Assembly (NCBI GenBank): GCA_031292385.1
Contig: JARLHE010000036.1
Span: 1 to 49,042 of the forward strand
From: Oligoflexia bacterium
GTDB lineage: Bacteria; Bdellovibrionota; UBA1018
Direction of reading: 5' to 3'
Length of the DNA stretch: 49,042 nucleotides
Shown: piece by piece, positions 17,349 to 25,671 of the stretch
How the letters are laid out: each line of letters opens with the position of its first letter
Numbering within the stretch: the stretch's first letter is position 1
Notes under the pieces: generated by a model
Told to the model about the DNA's origin: nothing
Seen by the model: the letters and a program-made list of their open reading frames with translations, nothing else
Database searches by the model: none
Program-made: the position numbers and the translations under genes

Positions 17349-17903
17349 ATGAACCTTAAATTTCTGGCACTCGGATTAGTTGTTTCGGCCACCGTCGGGG
17401 CATCGTTTCAATCCATCGCATTCGCGGATTCTTACGGCTCGAAGAAGTCTTCTTCGTATAACTCGGAAAACGGGGGCGTTCCCGGCGAACCCGATACCGA
17501 TGGTTGCGGCCTAGGTTGGCAGGTCACTCGCGACCGTACTCTTTTTGCCAGCATGATCCGCGGCACCACGAACGCCACGATCCCCCCTTCGTTCGGCATG
17601 ACGACCGGAACCTTGGGCTGCGCAAAGCTTCCCGTGTCCGAGAACGAAAGAGAAGCGGTGAAATACGCCGACGCGAATCTCGACTCCCTCTCGGTTGATA
17701 TGGCCGCGGGCAAGGGCGAGTACCTGCAAGCGTTCGCGCAGACTCTGGGATGCGGCGGCGCTTCCGACTCCTTTTCCCGGATGGCGCAGGCTCACTATGA
17801 TGCCATCACGAAGAGCGGCCAGGCCAACGCGCTCGAAGTCTATCAAAACGTCAAACGCGAAATCCAAGCTGACCCGGTTCTTGCCGCAAGCTGTGGCGTT
17901 TGA
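17349..17903 (+). CDS. DUF3015 family exported protein
   Basis: A signal peptide ending in AFA (about residue 26) precedes a mature part with the family hallmarks GCGLGWQV, TTNATIPPSFGMTTGTLGC, the YADANLDSLSVDMAAGKGEYLQAFAQTLGC block and a C-terminal ASCGV. Four or more cysteines in the mature part suggest disulfides in the periplasm. DUF3015 has no known biochemical role. The gene starts 35 bp after the DUF4105 gene and 18 bp before the hydrolase gene, so all three are probably cotranscribed. Length 184 residues. Confidence 0.88.
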   Translation: MNLKFLALGLVVSATVGASFQSIAFADSYGSKKSSSYNSENGGVPGEPDTDGCGLGWQVTRDRTLFASMIRGTTNATIPPSFGMTTGTLGCAKLPVSENEREAVKYADANLDSLSVDMAAGKGEYLQAFAQTLGCGGASDSFSRMAQAHYDAITKSGQANALEVYQNVKREIQADPVLAASCGV

Positions 17904-17921
17904 TCGGTTCCTTAGTTTTAA

Positions 17922-18812
17922 ATGATTCGCCCGCTGTTATCCGGAGCCTTGCTGGGATCGCTTTTGCTCCTCTCCGGATGCAGCGGGCTTTTTTATTGGC
18001 CCGATCGAATCCTTTACTCCCGCCCGGAGCGAGTCGGCTTCTCGGCCCAGGAAATCGTCTTTACCGCCGCAGATGGGGTCAAGCTCGATGGCTGGTATAT
18101 TCCGGCACGTCGCCGGGATCCAAGCCTTAAAATCGAAGGCCCCTCTCGCCCCCCGCTCGGCACGATCATTCAGTTTCACGGCAACGCCGAAAACATCAGC
18201 AGTCACTACCTCTCGCTCGTTTGGCTTGCCGATTACGGCTACAATGTTTTCACATTCGATTATCGCGGGTACGGACGCTCCCAAAGTAGCCCGGACCAAA
18301 GCGGCACCCATCGGGACGCGATGGCGGCGCTTTCGAAAGCCTGGGAACTGCACCAAAACTCGGGCGCTGCAAATGAGTTCATTGTCTACGGTCAGAGCTT
18401 AGGCGGCGCGATCGCCATGCGCGCGCTCGAGGACTTTCCGCACCGTGACCAGGTGAGCCTGATCGTCATGGACTCGACGTTTGTCTCCTACCAGCGAATC
18501 GCCCATGAAAAAATGGCGAGAATCTGGTTTACCTGGCCAATTCAGTGGCTGGCGCCGGTTTTGGTCTCGGATGAATATTCAGCCGAAGACGCCCTCAAAA
18601 AAAGCCGAACCTCTTTATTGGTCATTCATGATCACCGGGATCCGGCCGTTCCGTACGATTTAGGTGAACTCACTTACCGGGAGTCGGTCTCGCCGAGAAA
18701 GGAGTTCTGGACCCTCGACCAGGGCTACCACATCGGCATTTTCGTCGACCCCGCGTACCGCCATCTTTTCGTGGATTTTCTGCGCGCATCCGACGCCCCT
18801 GTGTCCGAATAG
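17922..18812 (+). CDS. Alpha/beta-hydrolase lipoprotein
   Basis: A lipoprotein signal peptide ends in the lipobox LSGC (C20). The alpha/beta-hydrolase fold is shown by the HGNAEN oxyanion strand, DYRGYGRS, the nucleophile elbow GQSLGG (S159), VIHDHRDPAVPY carrying the acid residue, and a histidine in GYHIGIF, so the Ser-Asp-His triad is complete. It belongs to the BEM46/YfhR-like group by the FDYRGYGRS and HDHRDPAVP motifs. The lipid anchor places it at a periplasmic membrane face. Substrate is unknown. It closes the DUF4105-DUF3015 set. Confidence 0.85.
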   Translation: MIRPLLSGALLGSLLLLSGCSGLFYWPDRILYSRPERVGFSAQEIVFTAADGVKLDGWYIPARRRDPSLKIEGPSRPPLGTIIQFHGNAENISSHYLSLVWLADYGYNVFTFDYRGYGRSQSSPDQSGTHRDAMAALSKAWELHQNSGAANEFIVYGQSLGGAIAMRALEDFPHRDQVSLIVMDSTFVSYQRIAHEKMARIWFTWPIQWLAPVLVSDEYSAEDALKKSRTSLLVIHDHRDPAVPYDLGELTYRESVSPRKEFWTLDQGYHIGIFVDPAYRHLFVDFLRASDAPVSE

Positions 18813-18931
18813 ACCTATCGGTACGATTGACCTGTGGCTACTTTTTGCTCATCTTTTTTACGTCGTTTTAATTTAAAATGACCGTTTAAGCGGATTGCCG
18901 GCTGAGCACCACGCTTGCATTAGATCGAGTC

Positions 18932-19327
18932 ATGACGAAACTCGGATATCTGGCCGCACTCAACTTCGCAGCTCTTTCACTCACTGCCGCCGCCCATGCG
19001 GCCCAACCCTATCAATCGCCGGATGAGCTAAAAGACCAAATCAGCATGTACGTGGCCGATCTCGCGGAAGCGCGCCAGGCCTGCTTGAAAGAAAGCAAAC
19101 TGGGCCAAACCGAGCTCGCCGATTCTCTTCACGATGAGGCCCACTCCTGCAGCGACACGCGAATGGACCAAATGGATGACGACCGCCAACATATTGCCGC
19201 GCTTGAATCCACGTACAAGCAGGAGCTTTCAAACCGTCACTCGAAGGCCCGAGAGCCCGCCGCGCCCGCGCCGGATATCGAATCGGACGCCATTATCTCG
19301 GGCGTCAGCGCGAGCGCCATGTACTAA
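18932..19327 (+). CDS. Small exported protein, unknown
   Basis: 131 residues with a clear signal peptide (MTKLGYLAALNFAALSLTAAAHA). The mature part is polar, with predicted long helices (DELKDQISMYVADLAEARQACLKE, MDQMDDDRQHIAALESTYKQEL), two cysteines and a Pro/Ala-rich tail. No family recognised. Its stop overlaps by four bases the stop of the convergent gene. Confidence 0.65.
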   Translation: MTKLGYLAALNFAALSLTAAAHAAQPYQSPDELKDQISMYVADLAEARQACLKESKLGQTELADSLHDEAHSCSDTRMDQMDDDRQHIAALESTYKQELSNRHSKAREPAAPAPDIESDAIISGVSASAMY

Positions 19328-19848
19328 AGCTTCTCTAAAGCACCCTGCAACTGCTTAACCCGCTCGGGCGCACTCGCTTGAAGCCGCTCATAGCGGTCTT
19401 TCAACTCTTCGGGATATTTCTGGGCAAGCTCCTCCGCGCCGTTCAAACAGAGCGTCTGCGCGGGGATGGCGACCTGAGCACCGACGCACTCGTTTTCAAA
19501 GCGGTCAAATAAGGCCTTCGCGGCATCAGGCGATTGCTTGGCGCTCTCAATCCGAGACGAGATCTCCTGAGCAAACCGAATCAAGGACGGAGGGGTGGCG
19601 TGAAGATCATCTCCCGCTTCGTGCTTCAACGTCTCGGGATCCGGAAATTGCAGTCGAGCCGAATCGCCGAGGGTTGCAGCCTGAGAAGGGGCTGTCACCG
19701 GCACAACACTTACGACTTGCATCTTTTGGGGAGCAGCGCTCTCCAAAGGATTGGGCGATAAACGTCGAGGCTCGGCGTGCCAAAAATAGATCGCTAAAAC
19801 GACCGCAGATATGACGGAAGCAAACGTCAGAAGTTTCTTAATCGCCAT
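19324..19848 (-). CDS. Small membrane-anchored or exported protein, unknown
   Basis: 174 residues. An N-terminal hydrophobic segment (residues 7-22, LTFASVISAVVLAIYF) lacks an obvious cleavage site and may stay as an anchor. The middle is Pro/Ser-rich; the C-terminal half is helical with two cysteines (ENECVGAQVAIPAQTLCLNG) that could form a disulfide. No family recognised. It lies six bases downstream of the next minus-strand gene and is probably in the same transcript. Confidence 0.6.
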   Translation of the reverse strand: MAIKKLLTFASVISAVVLAIYFWHAEPRRLSPNPLESAAPQKMQVVSVVPVTAPSQAATLGDSARLQFPDPETLKHEAGDDLHATPPSLIRFAQEISSRIESAKQSPDAAKALFDRFENECVGAQVAIPAQTLCLNGAEELAQKYPEELKDRYERLQASAPERVKQLQGALEKL

Positions 19849-19854
19849 ACAGAT

Positions 19855-20367
19855 TTAATGCGATGTCAATCCGCACTGCTCTGGAGTTTGTCCGCTCGCA
19901 AGGCACGGCCCCGAATCACGCGCCGGAATATAGATTGCGGAATTGCGACAATAAAAGGTTTCCCCGTACGATTCAAACGCCGGCCCCCATTTATCGTAAC
20001 CCTCGGCCGCCACGTAATTCTTGTCGTTATCGACTTCCGGATCCCAATTGACGATCTCCATCTTTTCTCCGGACGGAAGGGTGAATTGAACCCCCGCAAA
20101 GGCATTACCAAGCATATCTCTCAGAAAAGGATGCGCGGGACTCGATACGATCTTCGTGTACTTCATGTCGATATCACGCGTATTATTCGTAATTTTTCCC
20201 ACAAAAATAAGAGACACCGGATTGTTGACGTTATTGTCCTGAAACTCTTCTCCGATCATAATTTCAAGGCCTGAGGCTTGATCGGAGTTATTTCTGCAGT
20301 AGTAGTCAGCAGAGGCATTCAAAGAGGCAAAGATTCCAAAAACTGTTACTAAAATCGTCTTTTTCAT
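19855..20367 (-). CDS. Exported protein, unknown
   Basis: 170 residues with a signal peptide (MKKTILVTVFGIFASLNASA). The mature part has four cysteines and looks beta-rich (SLIFVGKITNNTRDIDMKYTKIV, AFAGVQFTLPSGEKMEIVNW). A GGGAG ribosome site lies eight bases before the ATG. No family recognised. First gene of a two-gene minus-strand unit. Confidence 0.65.
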   Translation of the reverse strand: MKKTILVTVFGIFASLNASADYYCRNNSDQASGLEIMIGEEFQDNNVNNPVSLIFVGKITNNTRDIDMKYTKIVSSPAHPFLRDMLGNAFAGVQFTLPSGEKMEIVNWDPEVDNDKNYVAAEGYDKWGPAFESYGETFYCRNSAIYIPARDSGPCLASGQTPEQCGLTSH

Positions 20368-20498
20368 TTTTATTCTCCCGGTTCCTTGAGCGAATGCTTA
20401 GCAGGGAACCCGAAAAAGCGAATCGCGAGACGCTGACAACATAGAGGAAATAGTGTCAAAAGGACAGAAACGTTATGAGCATGAGCTCAACCCGTTAG

Positions 20499-21476
20499 TT
20501 ATTTTAAGAACCCGCTCGAACTCGACATATCCGGATCGCCTGATTTTCCGCGAAGCATGTCGTTCAAGGGCAAGACACGGTTTAAGGCATCGGCTTCGAT
20601 CATCCGGGCAATTCGGGAATCCGCGGCCGAGCAGCTGGAACAGTTTTTTATGAAAGCCGAAACATAGACCGCTTCGACCGAATAAGCGCCCCAGGCTTCG
20701 TTGTCACAGGCATAGTAGCCCGCATAGTCGTGCCCCTCGGGGCATTTCACGTGAAGATGCCCGCATCCCAGGCGGTCCGGAGTCTTCGCGCGCATCAATA
20801 AATCAAGAGTGCTTTGATGCATCCCTCCCGTGCAGTCCGAATGCCTTGCCTCATGCACGAGAGTCGAGACCCGAACGAGGGAAGGAAAAACATACCCCCC
20901 ATGGTCCTGCGCCGTGTAGCCATCTCCCAATTGCACGATTCCCACTCGCGAAGAATCGATCAGAATATAGGAATCCCCGAATTCGAAATAAAGCTGCCGA
21001 GGGGCGCTTGCCAGCGCCGCAAACCAAAGGTTCACCCCCATGTTGAGGGCCACGGTATAGACTTGCCCGTGCCCCCCATGCGACGTGTCCTGGATGTTCG
21101 AGGCCTCGAAAAGCTGGTCCTCGATATTCACGCGGGACGGAATGATATAGCCCAGACGCTCGTTCAAATATTGAGCGACGGCGTTCGTATCAACTCCATG
21201 AAAGACCTTGTCGAAATAAGATCCCGGATCGGCCGATATTTCGTATTGAAGCGCCTGGTACAAGTCGTCAACAACGAGCGCTTTTTCGCTTAGAGTCAAA
21301 TCAGGGGATAGCTTGACGGAAAGCCGCGAGCTCACGTCCGCCTCATGCGGGACAGGCCCAGGGCCTGCGGAGGATGGGTTTTCCCCATGGCCCCAATTCG
21401 GCCCCTGAGCGCATGCCCCCAAAAGGGCGGCTAGCAGGATAAAAACGAGATGGATCGGTTGCCTGGTCGTTCGCAC
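20499..21476 (-). CDS. Lipoprotein with HExxH motif, possible metalloprotease
   Basis: The signal peptide ends in the lipobox LGAC (C22). The 325-residue protein carries STLVHEARHSDC, with H207-E208-x-x-H211 as in zinc metallopeptidases, and about 50-60 residues later NEAWGAYSVEAVYVSAF with E259 and E267 as candidates for a third ligand. Several cysteines cluster after the motif (RLGCGHLHVKCPEG, YACDNEA, NCSSCSA). No named peptidase family recognised; the spacing would suit a gluzincin-like protein, which is inference. It lies downstream of the SEC-C gene on the same strand (39-bp gap). Confidence 0.65.
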   Translation of the reverse strand: MRTTRQPIHLVFILLAALLGACAQGPNWGHGENPSSAGPGPVPHEADVSSRLSVKLSPDLTLSEKALVVDDLYQALQYEISADPGSYFDKVFHGVDTNAVAQYLNERLGYIIPSRVNIEDQLFEASNIQDTSHGGHGQVYTVALNMGVNLWFAALASAPRQLYFEFGDSYILIDSSRVGIVQLGDGYTAQDHGGYVFPSLVRVSTLVHEARHSDCTGGMHQSTLDLLMRAKTPDRLGCGHLHVKCPEGHDYAGYYACDNEAWGAYSVEAVYVSAFIKNCSSCSAADSRIARMIEADALNRVLPLNDMLRGKSGDPDMSSSSGFLK

Positions 21477-21515
21477 TCGCTGCCAGGCATAGAAAGAAGA
21501 ACTTCTTTTAGCAAG

Positions 21516-22130
21516 TTACTTCTTTTTGCCGAGCCCTCGCCAAAGCTTACCAATGCCTGGTTTGCTCTCAGACTCGCTTTTAAGCAGAGTGTCCGCGTCA
21601 GTCGACGAGATTTTACCCGCCGCAGCGGCTTGGGCGACGATCTTTCGTGCTTCTTCTTCCGTCATCTCGCCCGAAGAGGCCTGTGGAGCGGCGGCCTGGG
21701 GCTGACCTTGGGTTTGCGCTTGGGCCATCGCCATCGCCGGCGCCATGGACATCAGCATCTGCTGAAAATCGGGAGGAAGGGTCTTTTGAAACTCCTCGGC
21801 TTCACGGCTGACATCCTTGCCGCTCATTGCGCGCTGCATAATCGATTGAAGCTTCTGGAGCTGACCACGAGGCAAGCGCTGCAACATGGAGGCAACCTGC
21901 GCCATCATTTCGGGGTTCATGTTTTCCATCCCCGGAGGCATGGCAGGCATTCCGCCAGCACCCAACGCGCCGCCCTCGGCCATCGATTTCGGGGTGCTCA
22001 AAAGCGGCGCGGCGCTCACGCCGTGACAGCGCTTATACTTTTTGCCGCTCCCGCATGGGCAAGGCTCGTTGCGGCCCAGTTCAGGACGTCCCGTCTCGCC
22101 TTCCGGCTTGTTTTCCACAGAGTCAGTCAT
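21516..22130 (-). CDS. SEC-C motif protein
   Basis: The zinc-binding SEC-C motif [19 protein letters not shown] lies near the N-terminus, as in the SecA tail and in stand-alone SEC-C proteins that may bind SecB, ribosomes or zinc. The rest is Met/Pro/Gln-rich ([30 protein letters not shown]) with helical parts and a basic end ([12 protein letters not shown]). The ATG at 22130 is preferred over one at 22193 because GAAGGGG lies eight bases before it. 204 residues. The function is unknown. Confidence 0.75.
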   Translation of the reverse strand: MTDSVENKPEGETGRPELGRNEPCPCGSGKKYKRCHGVSAAPLLSTPKSMAEGGALGAGGMPAMPPGMENMNPEMMAQVASMLQRLPRGQLQKLQSIMQRAMSGKDVSREAEEFQKTLPPDFQQMLMSMAPAMAMAQAQTQGQPQAAAPQASSGEMTEEEARKIVAQAAAAGKISSTDADTLLKSESESKPGIGKLWRGLGKKK

Positions 22131-22208
22131 TGTTTGAGCCCCTTCGTTATGAATTCCGGATGAATTCGCATTTGACGTTCGCTTGGCCTGCATTTACGGT
22201 CTAAATGA

Positions 22209-23618
22209 GTGGCCGCAAAAAACAATAAATCCAAGCAGCCGATTTCCCAGCCCAGGCTCACCCCAGCCAGCCTTCACGTCCTGATTACCAGTGCCGCCCT
22301 GTATGTATTTAGTCAAATTCTGTTTTTGATCAATATCCAGTTTCCGCGAAACCGGAATTTCGACGAATTCCATTACGTCCCGGCGGCCCAACAGTTTCTG
22401 AACGGGGTCGAAACCCATAACTGGGAGCACCCGCCCCTTGCTAAAGAGCTTTTATCGATCGGCCTGTTGATTTTCGGCGATCAACCGATCGGCTGGAGAT
22501 TCATGAGCACGATCTTCGGCTCGATCACGCTCGTGGCGATGTATTTTTGGGCTCTCGCCCTGTTCCGCGACAAGAAGACCGCGCTCTGGGTCGCGCTTCT
22601 CACACTCGCCAACCAGCTTCTTTATGTCCAGGCCCGAATCGGCATGCTGGACACCTTCATGTTCGCCTTTATCGCCCTGGGAATGGCGGCCTTCACCGCG
22701 GCATGGAATCCGCGCGGAAGCGATGCCTCGAAAGAAGCCGCCCCGATCGACTATTTGCAGAATTTTTTCAGCGGCCGGAGGCTGCTCTGGATCGCCGGCG
22801 CCTGTTTCGGGCTCGCCACCTCCTGCAAATGGTTTGGATTGATTCCCTGGGCCCTCTGCGCCGGATTAGTCGCGCTGGTCCAGCTCTTCAAACACTGGAA
22901 CGTGAGCTTCGGTCCGTCTTCCCTGCCGTCCGATGACGATTGGTATCATGCCGAGCTTTGGTCCGGAATCCGCGCCAAAGACTGGGTCATGTGCCTGCTC
23001 GTGATTCCGCTCGTGGCCTATTACCTGCCCTTCATTCCGTTTCTTTTCACGAGCAACGCAGAGCATGGAATTTGGGATATCCTGGTGAGCATGCAGGCGC
23101 GAATGTGGGATGGCCAAGGACGCGTGGTTTCCGCGCATCCGTATATGAGTCGCTGGTTGGACTGGCCCACGATCCGGCGGCCCATTTGGTACGCCTTTGA
23201 TAAAGAAGGATCGGCGCCGAATGAAAAAGTGCGCGGCGTGCTTTTGCTCGGCAATCCCTTCATTCTTTGGACGGGCCTGCTTGCCCTGATTCCCTGTATC
23301 TGGGGATGGCTCGTGGATCGCAGGCGCGACGCGTTTTTGATTACGGCCGCCTATTTCGCGTTCTTATTTTCCTGGGCGATCATTCCGCGGAAAATCGCCT
23401 TTTTCTATTACTATTACCCGGCGGGAATGGTCCTGAGCTTCGCCTTGGCCTATGTCTTTAGGACCATGGAGAGGAATTCCCGGGAGGCAAGCTGGGCCCG
23501 CTGGGCATATCTTGCCGTCGCGGTCGCTTTTTTCATCTACTTCTTTCCGATTTCCGCCGCGCTTGCCATCCCGGCGGAGAGCTTCAGAAAGTGGATGTGG
23601 TTTAGTTCCTGGGTTTAG
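22209..23618 (+). CDS. Protein O-mannosyltransferase family (PMT, GT39) membrane protein
   Basis: A multi-pass inner-membrane glycosyltransferase of the PMT fold. The first periplasmic loop has the acidic motif FDEFHYVPAAQQFLNG and HPPLAKELL; the GNPFILW segment and the last membrane helices match the PMT four-TM C-terminal domain. PMT enzymes move mannose or another sugar from a polyprenyl phosphate to Ser/Thr of secreted proteins; the bacterial donor and target here are not known. It starts with GTG; a nearby ATG reads into a stop after seven codons. 469 residues. It is divergent from the SEC-C gene and overlaps by 17 bp the end of the Xer-like gene. Confidence 0.8.
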   Translation: MAAKNNKSKQPISQPRLTPASLHVLITSAALYVFSQILFLINIQFPRNRNFDEFHYVPAAQQFLNGVETHNWEHPPLAKELLSIGLLIFGDQPIGWRFMSTIFGSITLVAMYFWALALFRDKKTALWVALLTLANQLLYVQARIGMLDTFMFAFIALGMAAFTAAWNPRGSDASKEAAPIDYLQNFFSGRRLLWIAGACFGLATSCKWFGLIPWALCAGLVALVQLFKHWNVSFGPSSLPSDDDWYHAELWSGIRAKDWVMCLLVIPLVAYYLPFIPFLFTSNAEHGIWDILVSMQARMWDGQGRVVSAHPYMSRWLDWPTIRRPIWYAFDKEGSAPNEKVRGVLLLGNPFILWTGLLALIPCIWGWLVDRRRDAFLITAAYFAFLFSWAIIPRKIAFFYYYYPAGMVLSFALAYVFRTMERNSREASWARWAYLAVAVAFFIYFFPISAALAIPAESFRKWMWFSSWV

Positions 23619-24531
23619 CGGACGCTTCCGAAAGAAGCGGAGCGAACGTCCGGAAGGCGTAAGGGGTTTTAAGACCGAGCCGGCGCTGAATTTCCGCTTG
23701 AGCGATTCCTTCTTGAAACCACGCGAGAACCGCCGAATGGCGGAAGTTTCGCGGCGTCAGGCGAGCGCATTCCAGCTTAGTGGCGTAAAAACGGACCAGA
23801 AGCTCGACTCCCCGCGGGCTGATCGCTTCTTTCAGCGGGCCGTGGCGATTATAGCCGAGAAAAATGAAATCATCCGCTCCTAGAATCGATTTTCCGCCGG
23901 ACCGAAGCTCCGCGACTTCATGCGCAAGCTCTTCCGAGATGGCGACTTTTCTAGCGGCCTTCCCTGGGATCGAAAGCTCAACGCCTTCTAAATCCCGGAA
24001 TCGCAGCTGGCCGATCTCGCTGACCAGGCAGCCGGTTTCGGCAAGCAGCCGAAGCAGGGCGCGGTTTCGGCGATCCAGGATCGTGTCTTTCGGCAAGGTC
24101 GCGATCCTTTCGACAAGCTCGGCGCGCGAAAAGGTCAGCGGGACGCGTTCGACTTTATGGGGCGCGGGAAGCTTGGTCGGAATCTCGGCGGCAAGCTGAT
24201 TCCGCTTCGACAGATAGCGAAGAAACCGATGCGCGGTCAGCAGCTTTCGTCTTCGGGTATTGGTCTTTTGCGAAGTCGCCTTCAGATAATCGTGATAGCG
24301 TTCCAAATCAGCGACGCTCAGCTGATCCATTCGTACGGGAACGGCCCCCGACTGTCGCTCCAAGAAGGAGTGGAAGGCCAAGACGTCCAATCGGTAATTT
24401 TTAATCGTGTGCGCGGACTTTTCGGTGCCTTCCAAGTACCCAAGAAAGCTCTTCAACGCAGCGGCGAACGGTTGACACTTCTTCACGATCTGATGATACT
24501 GAAACCAAATGAAGATGACACGTTTTTTCAT
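23602..24531 (-). CDS. Xer-like tyrosine recombinase, catalytic residues largely missing
   Basis: An N-terminal SAM-like core-binding domain (LKSFLGYLEGTEKSAHTIKNYRLDVLAFHSFLE) is followed by a catalytic-type domain. Compared with XerD (R148, K172, H244, R247, H270, Y279), Arg I is L169 (ETGCLVSE), the lysine is kept (K191), the next positions are R261 and R264 (LTPRNFRHS), the second histidine is L287 (LGLKTP), and the tyrosine is F296. The nucleophile is therefore absent and the protein should not cut DNA. It may have become a DNA-binding or structural paralogue. The frame is intact over 309 residues. The ATG at 24531 overlaps the divergent liv gene by 23 bp; a GTG at 24486 is an alternative start. 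Confidence 0.75.
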   Translation of the reverse strand: MKKRVIFIWFQYHQIVKKCQPFAAALKSFLGYLEGTEKSAHTIKNYRLDVLAFHSFLERQSGAVPVRMDQLSVADLERYHDYLKATSQKTNTRRRKLLTAHRFLRYLSKRNQLAAEIPTKLPAPHKVERVPLTFSRAELVERIATLPKDTILDRRNRALLRLLAETGCLVSEIGQLRFRDLEGVELSIPGKAARKVAISEELAHEVAELRSGGKSILGADDFIFLGYNRHGPLKEAISPRGVELLVRFYATKLECARLTPRNFRHSAVLAWFQEGIAQAEIQRRLGLKTPYAFRTFAPLLSEASAKPRN

Positions 24532-25669
24532 GATTCTTGCCCTAACTCACGCGATGGCCCTCAGCGCTTCCTCCTGCTCGGGGGGCAAATCCGGAGTGGC
24601 CGCGAACTCCAATGAAATCCTCGTAGGCCATGTCGGCTCCCTGACTGGCAACGAAGCGACCTTCGGGATCTCGACTGAAAACGGCGTCAAACTCGCTTTC
24701 GAGGAAATCAACGCCTCCGGCGGAGTCAAAGGCAAAAAACTCAGGCTTCTTTCTCTCGACGATCAAGGCAAGCCCGAAGAAGCGGCGACCGCCATGACGA
24801 AGCTCGTCGCGCAAAATCACGTGGCCGCGGTCTTAGGCGAAGTGGCAAGCTCACGCTCGATTGCCATGGCGCCCATCGCGCAACGCTATCAGGTGCCGAT
24901 GATCAGCCCGACATCGACCAACCCCCGCGTGACTCAAACCGGAGATTATATCTTTCGCGTCTGCTTCATCGATCCTTTCCAAGGACGCGTGATGGCCAAA
25001 TTCGCGCTCGACACGCTCAAGGCGAAAAAGGTCGCGATCTTGCGCGACGTCAAAAACGACTACAGCGTAGGCCTCGCCAATTTCTTCACGGAAACATTCA
25101 AGGCCGGAGGCGGCACGATCGTGTTGGACGAAAGCTATAGCGCCGGCGACTCCGATTTCAAATCGCAACTCACTTCAATCCGCGCCCAGAATCCGGACGC
25201 GATTTTCGCTCCCGGCTATTACGGCGATATCGCCCTGATCATGAAGCAAAGGGTTGAGCTGGGCATCAAAGCGCCGCTTCTCGGCGGCGACGGTTGGGAC
25301 TCGCCTAAACTTGCCGAGATCGCGGGCTCGGCCATGGACGGCAATTATTTCTCGAATCACTACTCGCCCGACAGCACCGATCCGGCGGTTGCCAAGTTCG
25401 TCGCCGACTACAAGAAAACCTACGGCGGCGCCGCTCCGGACAGTATGGCGGCACTGGGTTACGATGCGGCAAAAATTTTGGCCGATGCCATGAACCGCGC
25501 TAAAAGCCTCTCGGGCTCCGATCTCCGTGACGCGATCGCGGCAACCAAGGATTATCCGGCGGTGACCGGCAAAATCACTTTGGACAAGGACCGCAACGCC
25601 ATTAAATCGGCGGTCGTGCTGGAAACCGCGGATAGTAAGTACAAGTATCTGACGACGGTCGCGCCTTAA
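24509..25669 (+). CDS. Branched-chain amino acid ABC transporter substrate-binding lipoprotein
   Basis: A LivJ/LivK-type periplasmic binding protein. The signal peptide ends in SASSC, so it is probably lipid-anchored. Family blocks: ILVGHVGSLTGNEATFGISTENGVKLAFEEINASGGVKGKKLRLL, AVLGEVASSRSIAMAPIAQRYQVPMISPTSTNP and FAPGYYGDIALIMKQ. It captures Leu/Ile/Val or related compounds (amides, short acids) for the permease encoded next. The start could be the second ATG at 24515. No strong ribosome site is visible and the promoter must lie inside the divergent Xer-like gene. 386 residues. The exact substrate cannot be read from sequence. Confidence 0.92.
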   Translation: MKMTRFFMILALTHAMALSASSCSGGKSGVAANSNEILVGHVGSLTGNEATFGISTENGVKLAFEEINASGGVKGKKLRLLSLDDQGKPEEAATAMTKLVAQNHVAAVLGEVASSRSIAMAPIAQRYQVPMISPTSTNPRVTQTGDYIFRVCFIDPFQGRVMAKFALDTLKAKKVAILRDVKNDYSVGLANFFTETFKAGGGTIVLDESYSAGDSDFKSQLTSIRAQNPDAIFAPGYYGDIALIMKQRVELGIKAPLLGGDGWDSPKLAEIAGSAMDGNYFSNHYSPDSTDPAVAKFVADYKKTYGGAAPDSMAALGYDAAKILADAMNRAKSLSGSDLRDAIAATKDYPAVTGKITLDKDRNAIKSAVVLETADSKYKYLTTVAP

Positions 25670-25671
25670 AA

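Noticed and set aside
21450..22163. Plus-strand 237-codon frame across the SEC-C gene
   Set aside because: The minus strand has the diagnostic SEC-C motif and a ribosome site; the plus translation is His/Arg/Leu-rich and without family.
23602..24531. Active phage-type integrase marking a genomic island at the tRNA
   Set aside because: The catalytic tyrosine and other residues are missing, the gene is 4.7 kb from the tRNA with a liv operon between, and no att repeat of the tRNA 3' end was seen.
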